Assembly (NCBI RefSeq): GCF_049059935.1
Contig: NZ_JBMGQR010000016.1
Span: 1-64,000 of the forward strand
DNA from: JAURVT01 sp049059935
GTDB taxonomy: Bacteria > Actinomycetota > Actinomycetes > Propionibacteriales > Nocardioidaceae
Reading direction: 5' to 3'
DNA length: 64,000 bases
Part shown: in pieces, positions 33,058 to 40,718 of the stretch
Layout of the letters: each line of letters begins with the position of its first letter
Position numbering within the stretch: position 1 is the first letter of the stretch
The notes under the pieces: generated by a model
Seen by the model: the letters and a program-made list of their open reading frames with translations, nothing else
Databases searched by the model: none
What the model was told of the DNA's origin: nothing
Made by a program: the position numbers and the translations under genes

Positions 33058-33064
33058 AAACATC

Positions 33065-33847
33065 ATGGGTCTTCGCATCAACCAGAACATCGCCGCGATG
33101 AACGCGTACCGGAACCTCTCGGTCACCGACGGTCAGATGTCCAAGTCGCTGGAGAAGCTGTCCAGCGGATTCCGCATCAACCGCGCCGCGGACGACGCCG
33201 CCGGTCTGTCGATCTCCGAGGGCCTGCGCTCCCAGGTCGGCGGTCTCAAGGTCGCCGGCCGCAACGCCCAGGACGGCGTCAGCGTCGTCCAGACGGCTGA
33301 AGGCGCGCTCACCGAGGTCCACTCCATGCTGCAGCGCATGAACGAGCTCTCGGTGCAGAACAACAACGGCACGCAGAACACCGAGTCCAAGGCCGCCCTG
33401 TCGGCGGAGTTCGACGCGCTGAAGACCGAGATCGGCCGGATCCAGGACAACACGACGTTCAACGGCGTCTCGCTGTTCCCGGCCACCGCCGCGACCTCGA
33501 CGTTCCAGGTGGGCTACGCCAGCACGGACACCATCGACGTGAGCCTGGGCAAGGTCGACGTCTCGGCCGCGGTCATCACCGACAGCACCACGGTCCAGAC
33601 GGCGATCACCGCCGTGTCGACCAAGCGGAGCGACCTCGGTGCCCTGCAGAACCGCTTCGAGCACACCATCAACAACCTCAGCGTCGCCGTCGAGAACCTG
33701 TCGGCGTCCGAGAGCCGGATCCGTGACACGGACATGGCGCAGGAGATGGTCTCGTTCACCCGCTCGCAGATCCTGTCGCAGGCCGGCACGGCGATGCTGG
33801 CCCAGGCGAACCAGGCCTCGCAGTCGGTGCTGCGTCTCCTGCAGTGA
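33065..33847 (+). CDS. fliC: Flagellin
   Basis: 260 residues, a compact flagellin. The N-terminal D0/D1 helices (LRINQNIAAMNAYRNLSVTD, LEKLSSGFRINRAADDAAGL, AEGALTEVHSMLQRMNELSV) and the C-terminal ones (LGALQNRFEHTINNLSVAVE, SQILSQAGTAMLAQANQASQ) are fully conserved; between them only about 60 residues remain, so the outer D2/D3 domains are missing. AAGGAGG is an ideal ribosome site. Controlled by a sigma-28-type promoter and, probably, by CsrA/FliW. The single copy implies a homopolymeric filament, unless other copies lie outside the window. Confidence 0.96.
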   Translation: MGLRINQNIAAMNAYRNLSVTDGQMSKSLEKLSSGFRINRAADDAAGLSISEGLRSQVGGLKVAGRNAQDGVSVVQTAEGALTEVHSMLQRMNELSVQNNNGTQNTESKAALSAEFDALKTEIGRIQDNTTFNGVSLFPATAATSTFQVGYASTDTIDVSLGKVDVSAAVITDSTTVQTAITAVSTKRSDLGALQNRFEHTINNLSVAVENLSASESRIRDTDMAQEMVSFTRSQILSQAGTAMLAQANQASQSVLRLLQ

Positions 33848-33867
33848 TCGACGCGGTGACCTGACGT

Positions 33868-33895
33868 CGCGGCGGGGCCTCGGGGCCTCGCCGCG
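33868..33895 (+). terminator. Strong hairpin after fliC with UCGG tetraloop
   Basis: A 12-bp GC stem with one G-U pair (33868-33879 with 33884-33895) closed by TCGG. It lies 20 bases after the fliC stop, in the 108-base gap before fliD. It should stop or attenuate most transcription so that flagellin is made in excess over fliD-fliS, and may stabilise fliC mRNA. Confidence 0.8.
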
Positions 33896-33955
33896 GCGTC
33901 GCCGCACCCCACCGTCGGACCCGCGTCCGGCACCGGCGCCAGACAGGAGGAACCG

Positions 33956-35494
33956 ATGGCGACCTCGAGCATCTCCGGTCTCGTCAGCGGCCTGGACACC
34001 ACGGCCATCGTCAGCAAGCTGATGCAGGTCGAGGCCGCGCCGCAGACCCTCCTGAAGAACAAGCGTGTCGCCGAGCAGTCGGCGATCACCTCGCTCCAGG
34101 CGCTCAACGCCAAGGTCTCCGCGCTGGCCACGGCCGCCGGGGGCCTGTCGCGACTCACGTCGTGGAACCCCGTCAAGGCCTCCACCTCCGGCACGGGGCT
34201 CACCGCCACCGTCACCGGCAACGCCGCACCCGGCACCACCTCGGTGACCGTGCAGCAGACGGCCCGGCAGCACCGGCTCGAGATGGCGTCCACCGCGGCG
34301 TCCACCGACGTCGTCACCGGCCCCTCCACGAGCATCCGCCTGGTCTCCTCGACCGGGACGGTCACCGAGGTCGACACCGGCGACGGCACCCTCGCGGGCC
34401 TCGTCTCGGCGGTCAACTCCGCCGGCACAGGCGTCCGCGCCTCCACCGTCCGGCTCGACGACGGCTCGCTGCGGCTCCGTCTCGAGTCGACCACCACCGG
34501 CGACGCCTCGGCCTTCAGCGTGACCGACTCCGCCGGCGGCCAGCTGCTCGGCGGCTCGACCGTCACCGCCGGCCGCGACGCCGCGATCACGATCGGCTCG
34601 GACACGCTGCACTCGGCCACCAACACCTTCTCCGGCGTCCTCGCCGGCCTCGACCTCACCGTCGCCTCGGGCACCGCGCCGGGCACCGTGGTCGACGTCG
34701 CCGTCACCGCCGACACCGCGTCGCTCACCACCGCCGTCAAGACGATGGTCGACGCCGCGAACGCCGTGCTCGCCCAGATCCGCACCTCCACCTCCTACGA
34801 CGCCGTCACCAAGGCCAAGGGGCCGTTGTCCGGCGACGCCGGCGTGCGCGACCTGCGCGACCAGCTGCTGTCGCTGGTGGGCGCCAACCCGGCGGGCACG
34901 TCGATGGCCACCTACGGCGTCCAGCTCACCCGCGAGGGCACCCTGACCTTCGACGAGGCCGCGTTCACGGCCAAGGCCACCGCCGACCCGGCCGGCACGG
35001 CCGCCGCCTTCGCGGCGAGCGGCAGCTGGTCGGGGTCGGGCACCGTCTCGCTCGCCGGCGCCGGCTGGCGCGCGACACCGGGCACGCACCCCGTCTCGGT
35101 CAGCGGCGACACCGTGCTCGTCGACGGGCTCCCCACCACGGGCACCGGTCCGGTGCGCACCGGCACCGGACGCGGCGAGGGCCTGTCGGTCTCGGTCGAC
35201 GGGGACGCCTCCGGCGTCCTGACGCTGACCCAGGGCTTCGCGGCACGCCTCGCCGCCTTCGCCGAGCGCGCCAGCAACAGCAGCGACGGCTCGCTGACGA
35301 CCGCGACGGCCGGCCGCAACCGGACGGTCAGCGGCCTGACCTCGGCCATCGACGCCTGGGACCAGCGCCTGTCCACCCGCCAGCAGTCCCTCGAGCGCCA
35401 GTACGCCGCGCTCGAGGTGTCCCTCAGCAAGCTCCAGAACCAGTCCCAGTGGCTCTCGGGCCAGCTCGCCCAGCTCTCCAGCTCCAGCTCATGA
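33956..35494 (+). CDS. fliD: Flagellar filament cap protein FliD (HAP2)
   Basis: 512 residues. The N-terminal domain SSISGLVSGLDTTAIVSKLM, QVEAAPQTLLKNKRVAEQSA is diagnostic; the C-terminal coiled region WDQRLSTRQQSLERQYAALE, VSLSKLQNQSQWLSGQLAQL matches the cap leg. The middle is threonine/alanine-rich. The cap drives flagellin polymerisation at the filament tip. AGGAGGAA precedes the ATG. Followed by fliS at 10 bases, probably one transcript. Confidence 0.94.
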   Translation: MATSSISGLVSGLDTTAIVSKLMQVEAAPQTLLKNKRVAEQSAITSLQALNAKVSALATAAGGLSRLTSWNPVKASTSGTGLTATVTGNAAPGTTSVTVQQTARQHRLEMASTAASTDVVTGPSTSIRLVSSTGTVTEVDTGDGTLAGLVSAVNSAGTGVRASTVRLDDGSLRLRLESTTTGDASAFSVTDSAGGQLLGGSTVTAGRDAAITIGSDTLHSATNTFSGVLAGLDLTVASGTAPGTVVDVAVTADTASLTTAVKTMVDAANAVLAQIRTSTSYDAVTKAKGPLSGDAGVRDLRDQLLSLVGANPAGTSMATYGVQLTREGTLTFDEAAFTAKATADPAGTAAAFAASGSWSGSGTVSLAGAGWRATPGTHPVSVSGDTVLVDGLPTTGTGPVRTGTGRGEGLSVSVDGDASGVLTLTQGFAARLAAFAERASNSSDGSLTTATAGRNRTVSGLTSAIDAWDQRLSTRQQSLERQYAALEVSLSKLQNQSQWLSGQLAQLSSSSS

Positions 35495-35504
35495 CGGAGG
35501 ACCG

Positions 35505-35876
35505 ATGAACGCGCGTCAGGCCTACATGTCGAACATGGTGACGACGGCCAGCGGCCCGTCGCTGCTCCTGCTGCTCGTCGACCGGCTCCGGCTCGACGTC
35601 GAGCGGGCGATGGACGCCCAGGAGCGTGCCGACCACGGCGCCGCCCGCGTCTTCCTGCTGCACGCGCAGGACATCGTCACCGAGCTGTCCGGCAGCCTGG
35701 ACGCCGACGCCTGCCCCGGCGGCGCCAACCTCCTGGCGATCTACGACTGGCTGTTCACCGAGCTCGTCCAGGCCAACGTCAAGCGCGACGTCGGCGTCAC
35801 CCGCGGGTGCCTGTCGATCGCGACGCAGGTCGCCGACATCTGGCACGAGGCCGCCGCGCACGCCGTCGTGGCCTGA
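35505..35876 (+). CDS. fliS: Flagellin export chaperone FliS
   Basis: 123 residues, all-helical: MNARQAYMSNMVTTASGPSL, LLLLVDRLRLDVERAMDAQE and NLLAIYDWLFTELVQANVKR are the FliS signature segments. FliS keeps flagellin unfolded in the cytoplasm and delivers it to FlhA. GGAGG lies upstream of the ATG. It sits between fliD and the fliT-like gene, the standard order. Confidence 0.93.
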   Translation: MNARQAYMSNMVTTASGPSLLLLLVDRLRLDVERAMDAQERADHGAARVFLLHAQDIVTELSGSLDADACPGGANLLAIYDWLFTELVQANVKRDVGVTRGCLSIATQVADIWHEAAAHAVVA

Positions 35877-35878
35877 TC

Positions 35879-36187
35879 GTGGACCAGGACTGGGACGCCG
35901 CCTGGGCCGAGGCCCTCGACGACCTCGAGGTGTCGGTCGACGCCGCCGAGCGCGTCCTGCACGGCGACGACGACCCGGTGCCGGCCTGGTACCCGCCCCT
36001 GATGTCCGCCCCCATCCCCGACCGCATGGTCGAGCGGGCCCAGGCGCTCCTGCGGCGGCAGGTGGACGTGGCCGAGCGTCTGACCGCCGCCACCCTCGGC
36101 ACCCGCCGCCAGATCGGCGTCGTCTCGCGCGTCTCGGCCGCCACCCGGGCCGCCCCCGGGCCGGCGTTCCTCGACGTCTCCGCCTGA
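35879..36187 (+). CDS. Small helical protein in the fliT position
   Basis: 102 residues from GTG 35879, two bases after the fliS stop. It is rich in alanine, aspartate and arginine, predicted helical (DAAWAEALDDLEVSVDAAER, MVERAQALLRRQVDVAERLT). No clear FliT similarity can be read, but size, helical content and position directly after fliS make a FliT-like FliD chaperone or an actinobacterial substitute the best guess. The unit ends here; a small hairpin (36199-36214) follows. Confidence 0.7.
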   Translation: MDQDWDAAWAEALDDLEVSVDAAERVLHGDDDPVPAWYPPLMSAPIPDRMVERAQALLRRQVDVAERLTAATLGTRRQIGVVSRVSAATRAAPGPAFLDVSA

Positions 36188-36234
36188 CGGCCGCCCGCCG
36201 GCCGAGATCGGCCGAGAAATCTCCTCGCGATTCC

Positions 36235-36261
36235 TCAGGATCGCCAGGGGCCGACCGAACA
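36235..36261 (+). promoter_or_regulatory. Sigma-28-type promoter of the flgB operon
   Basis: TCAGGAT (36235-36241), 12-base spacer, ACCGAACA (36254-36261). This is the most diverged of the six (two changes in the -10), yet spacing is exact. The long basal-body run from flgB to flgE follows. The predicted RNA begins near 36267 and opens with two GGA-loop hairpins. Confidence 0.72.
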
Positions 36262-36263
36262 AA

Positions 36264-36306
36264 GGGGTGAGCGACGGATCGCTCGCCCCTCGCCGAAGGA
36301 TCGGCG
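36264..36306 (+). promoter_or_regulatory. Two tandem GGA-loop hairpins in the flgB leader (predicted CsrA sites)
   Basis: Hairpin 1: a 10-bp stem with one G-U (36264-36273 with 36280-36289) displaying ACGGAT (36274-36279). Hairpin 2: a 5-bp stem (36291-36295 with 36302-36306) displaying AAGGAT (36296-36301). Both hexaloops fit the CsrA loop consensus ANGGAN. They occupy most of the leader ahead of the GGGGAG ribosome site and ATG 36336. Confidence 0.72.
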
Positions 36307-36335
36307 TCTCCTGCCCATGTGGGGAGCACCGATCC

Positions 36336-36692
36336 ATGTCGTTCACCCAGGACGCCGTCTCCGCGACGATCCGCACCGCGCTCGACGGGCTGTCCGCCCG
36401 CCAGCGCGTCGTCGCGGACAACATCGCCAACATCGACACCCCGGGGTTCACCGCCCGCAAGGTCGAGTTCGAGACGGCCCTCCAGGGCGCGGTGTCCGAG
36501 GGCTCGATGACCCTCGGCCAGGTGAGCCCGACCACGAGCGCCCGCTCCACCCCGGTCGGCCCGAACGGCAACAACGTCGACCTCGCGACCGAGACGCTCG
36601 CCGCGACGCAGTCGCTGTTCCAGTACCAGATGATGACCCGCGCGGTCAGCGACCGGACGGCCCGCGTGACGACCGTCCTCGGTGGTGCCTGA
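36336..36692 (+). CDS. flgB: Flagellar basal-body rod protein FlgB
   Basis: 118 residues from ATG 36336 with GGGGAG nine bases upstream. The rod motif NIANIDTPGFTARKVEFETA lies near residue 30, and the C-terminal helix (ATQSLFQYQMMTRAVSDRTA) is typical. FlgB forms the proximal rod. It opens the 12-gene basal body/hook unit; its stop shares one base with flgC. Confidence 0.93.
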   Translation: MSFTQDAVSATIRTALDGLSARQRVVADNIANIDTPGFTARKVEFETALQGAVSEGSMTLGQVSPTTSARSTPVGPNGNNVDLATETLAATQSLFQYQMMTRAVSDRTARVTTVLGGA

Positions 36693-37087
36693 TGAGCGCC
36701 TTCTCCGAGCTGAACATCGCGGGCAGCGGCCTGACCATGCACCAGCGCTGGCTCGACGCGCTCTCGGACAACATCGCCAACGTCAACACCGTCCGCTCGA
36801 CCGACCAGGCCGCCTTCCAGGCCCGGTTCGTCAGCGCCCGCTCGGCCGCCGGCGGCGGCGTCACCGTCGGACCGGAGTCCGCCGGCGACCCCGTCGGTCG
36901 CCTCACCTACCAGCCCGACCACCCCCTCGCGGACGAGGAGGGCTACGTGCGCATGCCCGACATCGACATGGCCAGCCAGATGAGCCAGCTCGTGATGGCG
37001 CAGCGCGGCTTCCAGGCCCAGGCGGCCGTGGTCAAGAACGCGCAGGACACCTACTCCAGCGCGCTGTCCATCGGGAGGGGCGCATGA
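36692..37087 (+). CDS. flgC: Flagellar basal-body rod protein FlgC
   Basis: 131 residues. N-terminal ELNIAGSGLTMHQRWLDALS and DNIANVNT match rod proteins, and the C-terminus has the FlgC-type DIDMASQMSQLVMAQRGFQA. It is translated in a TGATG overlap with flgB and overlaps fliE by 4 bases. Proximal rod component. Confidence 0.93.
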   Translation: MSAFSELNIAGSGLTMHQRWLDALSDNIANVNTVRSTDQAAFQARFVSARSAAGGGVTVGPESAGDPVGRLTYQPDHPLADEEGYVRMPDIDMASQMSQLVMAQRGFQAQAAVVKNAQDTYSSALSIGRGA

Positions 37088-37410
37088 GCATCCCCGCCAT
37101 CTCCGGGTTCACCCCGTACGTCCCGCCGGTCGCCGACACCTCGTCGGTCGTCGCGGGCGGCGGTGCCACCTCGGGCGCCGGCTCGATCGGCGGCGACTTC
37201 GCGGCCAAGCTGTCCGGCGCCATCGACCGCCTCGAGGCCGTCAACGACAAGGCCGACAACCTCGCCGTGCAGGCCGCCACCGGCAAGCTCACCAACATCC
37301 ACGACTACACCATCGCGGCCACCGAGGCCGCGACCACGACCCAGCTGACGACCGCGGTGCGCAACAAGGCCATCGAGGCGTTCACCGAGATCATGCGGAT
37401 GCCTGTCTGA
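37084..37410 (+). CDS. fliE: Flagellar hook-basal body protein FliE
   Basis: 108 residues. The C-terminal half carries the FliE pattern (LTNIHDYTIAATEAATTTQL, TTAVRNKAIEAFTEIMRMPV); the N-terminus is glycine-rich and variable. FliE joins the MS ring to the rod and is the first export substrate. Overlaps: ATGA with flgC and one base with fliF. Confidence 0.92.
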   Translation: MSIPAISGFTPYVPPVADTSSVVAGGGATSGAGSIGGDFAAKLSGAIDRLEAVNDKADNLAVQAATGKLTNIHDYTIAATEAATTTQLTTAVRNKAIEAFTEIMRMPV

Positions 37411-39017
37411 TGAAGCAGCAGCTCATGGGGCGTCTCGCCCCCCTCCAGCAGCGCTTCGGCGCACTCACCGGCGCGCAGAAGGCGGCCGTGGTCGGCGGAC
37501 TCGTCGTCCTGCTCGTCGCCGGCGTGTTCTTCTACCGCTGGGTCTCGACGCCGTCGTACAGCCCGCTGTACACCAACATCTCGACCGAGGACGCGTCCGC
37601 GGTCGTGGAGAAGCTCGACGCCGACGGCACGCCCTACGAGCTGACCGGCGGCGGCACCACGATCATGGTGCCGAACGACCTCGTCTACCCCACGCGCATC
37701 GCGATGAGCGGCGAGGGGCTGCCGACGCAGAAGTCCGACGGCTACAGCATCCTCGACGAGCAGGACCTGTCGACGTCGCAGTTCCAGGAGCGCACCGGCT
37801 ACAAGCGCGCGATGGAGGGCGAGCTCGCCGCGACCATCGGCGGCCTCGACGGCGTCGACACCGCCGTCGTGCACCTGGCGATGCCCGCCGAGGAGGTCTT
37901 CGCCGACGAGCAGAAGCCCACCACCGCCTCGGTCCTGGTCAAGACGCGGGCCGGCGAGACCCTGTCGAGCGAGCAGGTCCGCGCGATCGTCTACCTCGTC
38001 TCGTCCAGCGTCGAGGGGCTCAAGCCCGAGGACGTCACCGTCGCCGACTCGACCGGCAAGGTCCTCAACTCCCCCGGTGACGAGGGCGGCACCGGTGGCG
38101 GCGGCGACCGCGCCGAGGTGGTGCAGGCCTACGAGACCAAGATGAGCACCGCCCTGCAGAAGATGCTCGACCGCGTCGTGGGTCCGGGCAACTCCTCGGT
38201 GCAGACGACCGCCGACCTGGACTTCGACAACACCGTCACCGACTCGACCCGCTACTTCGCCAACCCCGACGACCTCACGCTGTCGGAGACGAGCAGCACG
38301 GAGAACTACGACGGTGCCGCGGCCGACGGCGCCGGTGGCGTGGTGGGCCCCGACGGCCAGCTCGACACCGAGAACGCCACGGGGACCGACGGCCAGGGCT
38401 CGACCTACCGCAAGACCCAGCGCACCGCGGACAACGCGCTCGGCAAGACCGTGGAGCGCCGCCAGGCGGCCCCGGGCAACATCTCCAAGCTGCACGCGGC
38501 GATCGTGCTCGACAGCCAGAAGGTGCGTCCCGCCGACGCCGGCGTCATCGAGGACATGGTCGTCTCCGCGCTCGGCATCGACACCGCGCGCGGCGACACC
38601 GTCGAGGTCAACACGATGGCGTTCGACCGCACCGCGGAGAAGGCCGCGGCCAAGGACCTCGCGGACGCCGAGGCCGCCGCCACGCGCGGCCGGTACGTCG
38701 AGTGGGGCCGCAACGCCGCGATCGTGCTCGCCGTCATCGCCGTCCTCGGCCTGTGGTGGCGACGCCGCCGCCGCCAGCACGAGGAGCGGATCGAGGCCTC
38801 GACCTACGTGGTGGAGCAGCTCCGCCAGGAGGCGCTCGAGCGCGAGCAGCAGGCCCTGACCTCCGCCGCCCCGACGACGGCGATCCCGCTCGGCGGCCTG
38901 CCCGCCGGCAGCGGCCCGTCCGCGGCGACGCGCGACGAGATCGCCGCGCTCGTCGAGCGTCAGCCCGAGGAGATCGCGCAGCTCCTGCGCGGCTGGCTCG
39001 TGGACACCAAGCCATGA
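37410..39017 (+). CDS. fliF: Flagellar MS-ring protein FliF
   Basis: 535 residues. Two membrane helices: about 26-44 (AAVVGGLVVLLVAGVFFYRW) and near residue 440 (AAIVLAVIAVLGLWW) before a basic patch. Between them lie the ring-building motifs (SPLYTNISTEDASAVVEKLD, GYKRAMEGELAATIGGLDGV, AMPAEEVFADEQKPTTASVL). The C-terminal cytoplasmic tail binds FliG, the next gene, which overlaps by 4 bases. Confidence 0.95.
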   Translation: MKQQLMGRLAPLQQRFGALTGAQKAAVVGGLVVLLVAGVFFYRWVSTPSYSPLYTNISTEDASAVVEKLDADGTPYELTGGGTTIMVPNDLVYPTRIAMSGEGLPTQKSDGYSILDEQDLSTSQFQERTGYKRAMEGELAATIGGLDGVDTAVVHLAMPAEEVFADEQKPTTASVLVKTRAGETLSSEQVRAIVYLVSSSVEGLKPEDVTVADSTGKVLNSPGDEGGTGGGGDRAEVVQAYETKMSTALQKMLDRVVGPGNSSVQTTADLDFDNTVTDSTRYFANPDDLTLSETSSTENYDGAAADGAGGVVGPDGQLDTENATGTDGQGSTYRKTQRTADNALGKTVERRQAAPGNISKLHAAIVLDSQKVRPADAGVIEDMVVSALGIDTARGDTVEVNTMAFDRTAEKAAAKDLADAEAAATRGRYVEWGRNAAIVLAVIAVLGLWWRRRRRQHEERIEASTYVVEQLRQEALEREQQALTSAAPTTAIPLGGLPAGSGPSAATRDEIAALVERQPEEIAQLLRGWLVDTKP

Positions 39018-40030
39018 GCGTCGCGACGGATCCCGCGGGCCTGCGCAAGGCCGCGATCCTCCTGGTCCAGCTCGGGCGCGGCGCGTCCTCGCGCATCCTC
39101 GAGCGCCTCGACGAGGCCGAGGTCGAGCTCCTCACCGCCGAGATCTCCCGCCTCGGCGCGGTCGACGCCGACGAGGCGACGATCGCCGTCGACGAGTTCG
39201 GGCAGATGGCCCGGACCCAGGCCGTGGTCGCCCGTGGCGGCCCGGAGGTGGCCCGGAGCATGCTCGAGCAGTCCCTCGGGCACGACCGTGCCGAGGCGAT
39301 CATGGCCCGCGTGCAGGCCGCCGCCGTGCACCGCCCGCTGCAGTTCCTGCACCGCACCGACCCGCTCCAGCTCGTCTCGTTCATCTCCCAGGAGCACCCG
39401 CAGGTCGTGGCGGTCGTGCTCGCCCACATGACCAGCGAGAAGGCCACCGCCGTCCTGGCCGCGCTCGACCCCGCCCTGGCGGCCGACGTCGCGCACCGCA
39501 TCGCGGTGATGGAGCGCTGCCGTCCGGAGATCCTGCGTGCCGTCGACTCCCGGCTGTCCGCCCGGATGTCCTCGCTGCTGCAGCCCGACGACCACACCGC
39601 GACCGTGGGCGGCATCGACCCCATCGTCGACATCATCAACCGCTCCGACCGCGGCACCGAGCGGCTCATCGTCGAGGCGCTCGAGAGCCGTGACCCCGAG
39701 CTCGCCGAGCTCGTCCGCAGCCGGATGTTCCTGTTCGAGGACCTGGTCACGCTCGACGACCGCTCGGTGCAGATGCTGCTGCGCAAGGTGGAGCCCGCCG
39801 ACCTCTCCGTCGCCCTCAAGCGGGTGCCGGACGGCGTGCGCCAGAAGGTCGTGCAGAACCTCTCCGAGGGCGCCGCGACGGCGCTGGTCGAGGACATCGA
39901 CCTGCTCGGCCCGGTGCGCGTTAGCCAGGTCGAGGAGGCCCAGCAGAAGATCATCCGGGTCATCCGCGAGATGGAGGAGTCCGGCGAGCTGGTCGTGAGG
40001 AGGGGGAACGACGATGAGCTCATCGCCTGA
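39014..40030 (+). CDS. fliG: Flagellar motor switch protein FliG
   Basis: 338 residues. The N-terminal FliF-binding part (GLRKAAILLVQLGRGASSRI), the middle armadillo domain with QLVSFISQEHPQVVAVVLAH (the EHPQ motif) and the C-terminal torque domain (LFEDLVTLDDRSVQMLLRKV, LKRVPDGVRQKVVQNLSEGA) with its charged residues are all present. FliG converts MotA/MotB force into rotation. It overlaps fliH by 17 bases. Confidence 0.95.
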   Translation: MSVATDPAGLRKAAILLVQLGRGASSRILERLDEAEVELLTAEISRLGAVDADEATIAVDEFGQMARTQAVVARGGPEVARSMLEQSLGHDRAEAIMARVQAAAVHRPLQFLHRTDPLQLVSFISQEHPQVVAVVLAHMTSEKATAVLAALDPALAADVAHRIAVMERCRPEILRAVDSRLSARMSSLLQPDDHTATVGGIDPIVDIINRSDRGTERLIVEALESRDPELAELVRSRMFLFEDLVTLDDRSVQMLLRKVEPADLSVALKRVPDGVRQKVVQNLSEGAATALVEDIDLLGPVRVSQVEEAQQKIIRVIREMEESGELVVRRGNDDELIA

Positions 40031-40718
40031 CCCGCGCACGCTGGTGCTGCGCGACCTCGACGCCGGCTTGGTGCAGGAGGCCCCCCGCCGCGGGGAGCTG
40101 CGCGCCGGCGGGTGGACCCGACTCGGCTCGGGCGACGTCGTCGGCGACGTCGTCACCGAGTCCCTGCTGTCCGACCTGGCCGCACGCGCCGAGGCCGCCG
40201 CCCGGGCCCAGGGCTACGCGGCCGGCTGGGCCGAGGGTCGTCGCGCCGCCGCCGAGGCCGCCGCCCAGGTGACCTGCGAGGTCGCCGCCGAGCGCGCCCG
40301 CACCGCCCGTGCGCAGGACGAGGAGCACGCCCGCGTCGTCGCCGCGCTGACCGCGGCCGCGGTCGACGCGGCCCGCGCCGCCGAGCCGACCGTGCGGGCC
40401 GTGGAGGACCGCGCCGTCGAGGTGGCCCTGGCGGTCGCCGAGGCCGTGGTCGGTGCCGAGCTGTCCACGGTCGACCACGCCGCACGTCTCGCCGTGCGCC
40501 GCGCGCTCGACCTGGTGCCCGCCGGGTCCACCGTCCGGCTGCGTCTGCACCCCGACGCGGTCGCCACCCTCGACGTCGACGCCCTCGCGGCCGACGGCGT
40601 GCAGGTCGCTCCCGACCGCACGCTCGGCGTCGCCGACGCGGTCGCCGAGGACGACGACGTCGTGGTCGACGCGACCATCACCGCGGCGCTCGCCCGCGTC
40701 CGCGAGGCGCTCGCATGA
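40014..40718 (+). CDS. fliH: Flagellar assembly protein FliH
   Basis: 234 residues. An alanine/arginine-rich helix (about 40-115) with the GxxxG-like repeat region of FliH (AARAQGYAAGWAEGRRAAAE) precedes a C-terminal alpha/beta domain (VALAVAEAVVGAELSTVDHA). FliH is the stator-like regulator of the export ATPase FliI, the next gene. The start at 40014 has GAGGAGGGGG upstream inside the fliG end. Confidence 0.85.
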   Translation: MSSSPDPRTLVLRDLDAGLVQEAPRRGELRAGGWTRLGSGDVVGDVVTESLLSDLAARAEAAARAQGYAAGWAEGRRAAAEAAAQVTCEVAAERARTARAQDEEHARVVAALTAAAVDAARAAEPTVRAVEDRAVEVALAVAEAVVGAELSTVDHAARLAVRRALDLVPAGSTVRLRLHPDAVATLDVDALAADGVQVAPDRTLGVADAVAEDDDVVVDATITAALARVREALA

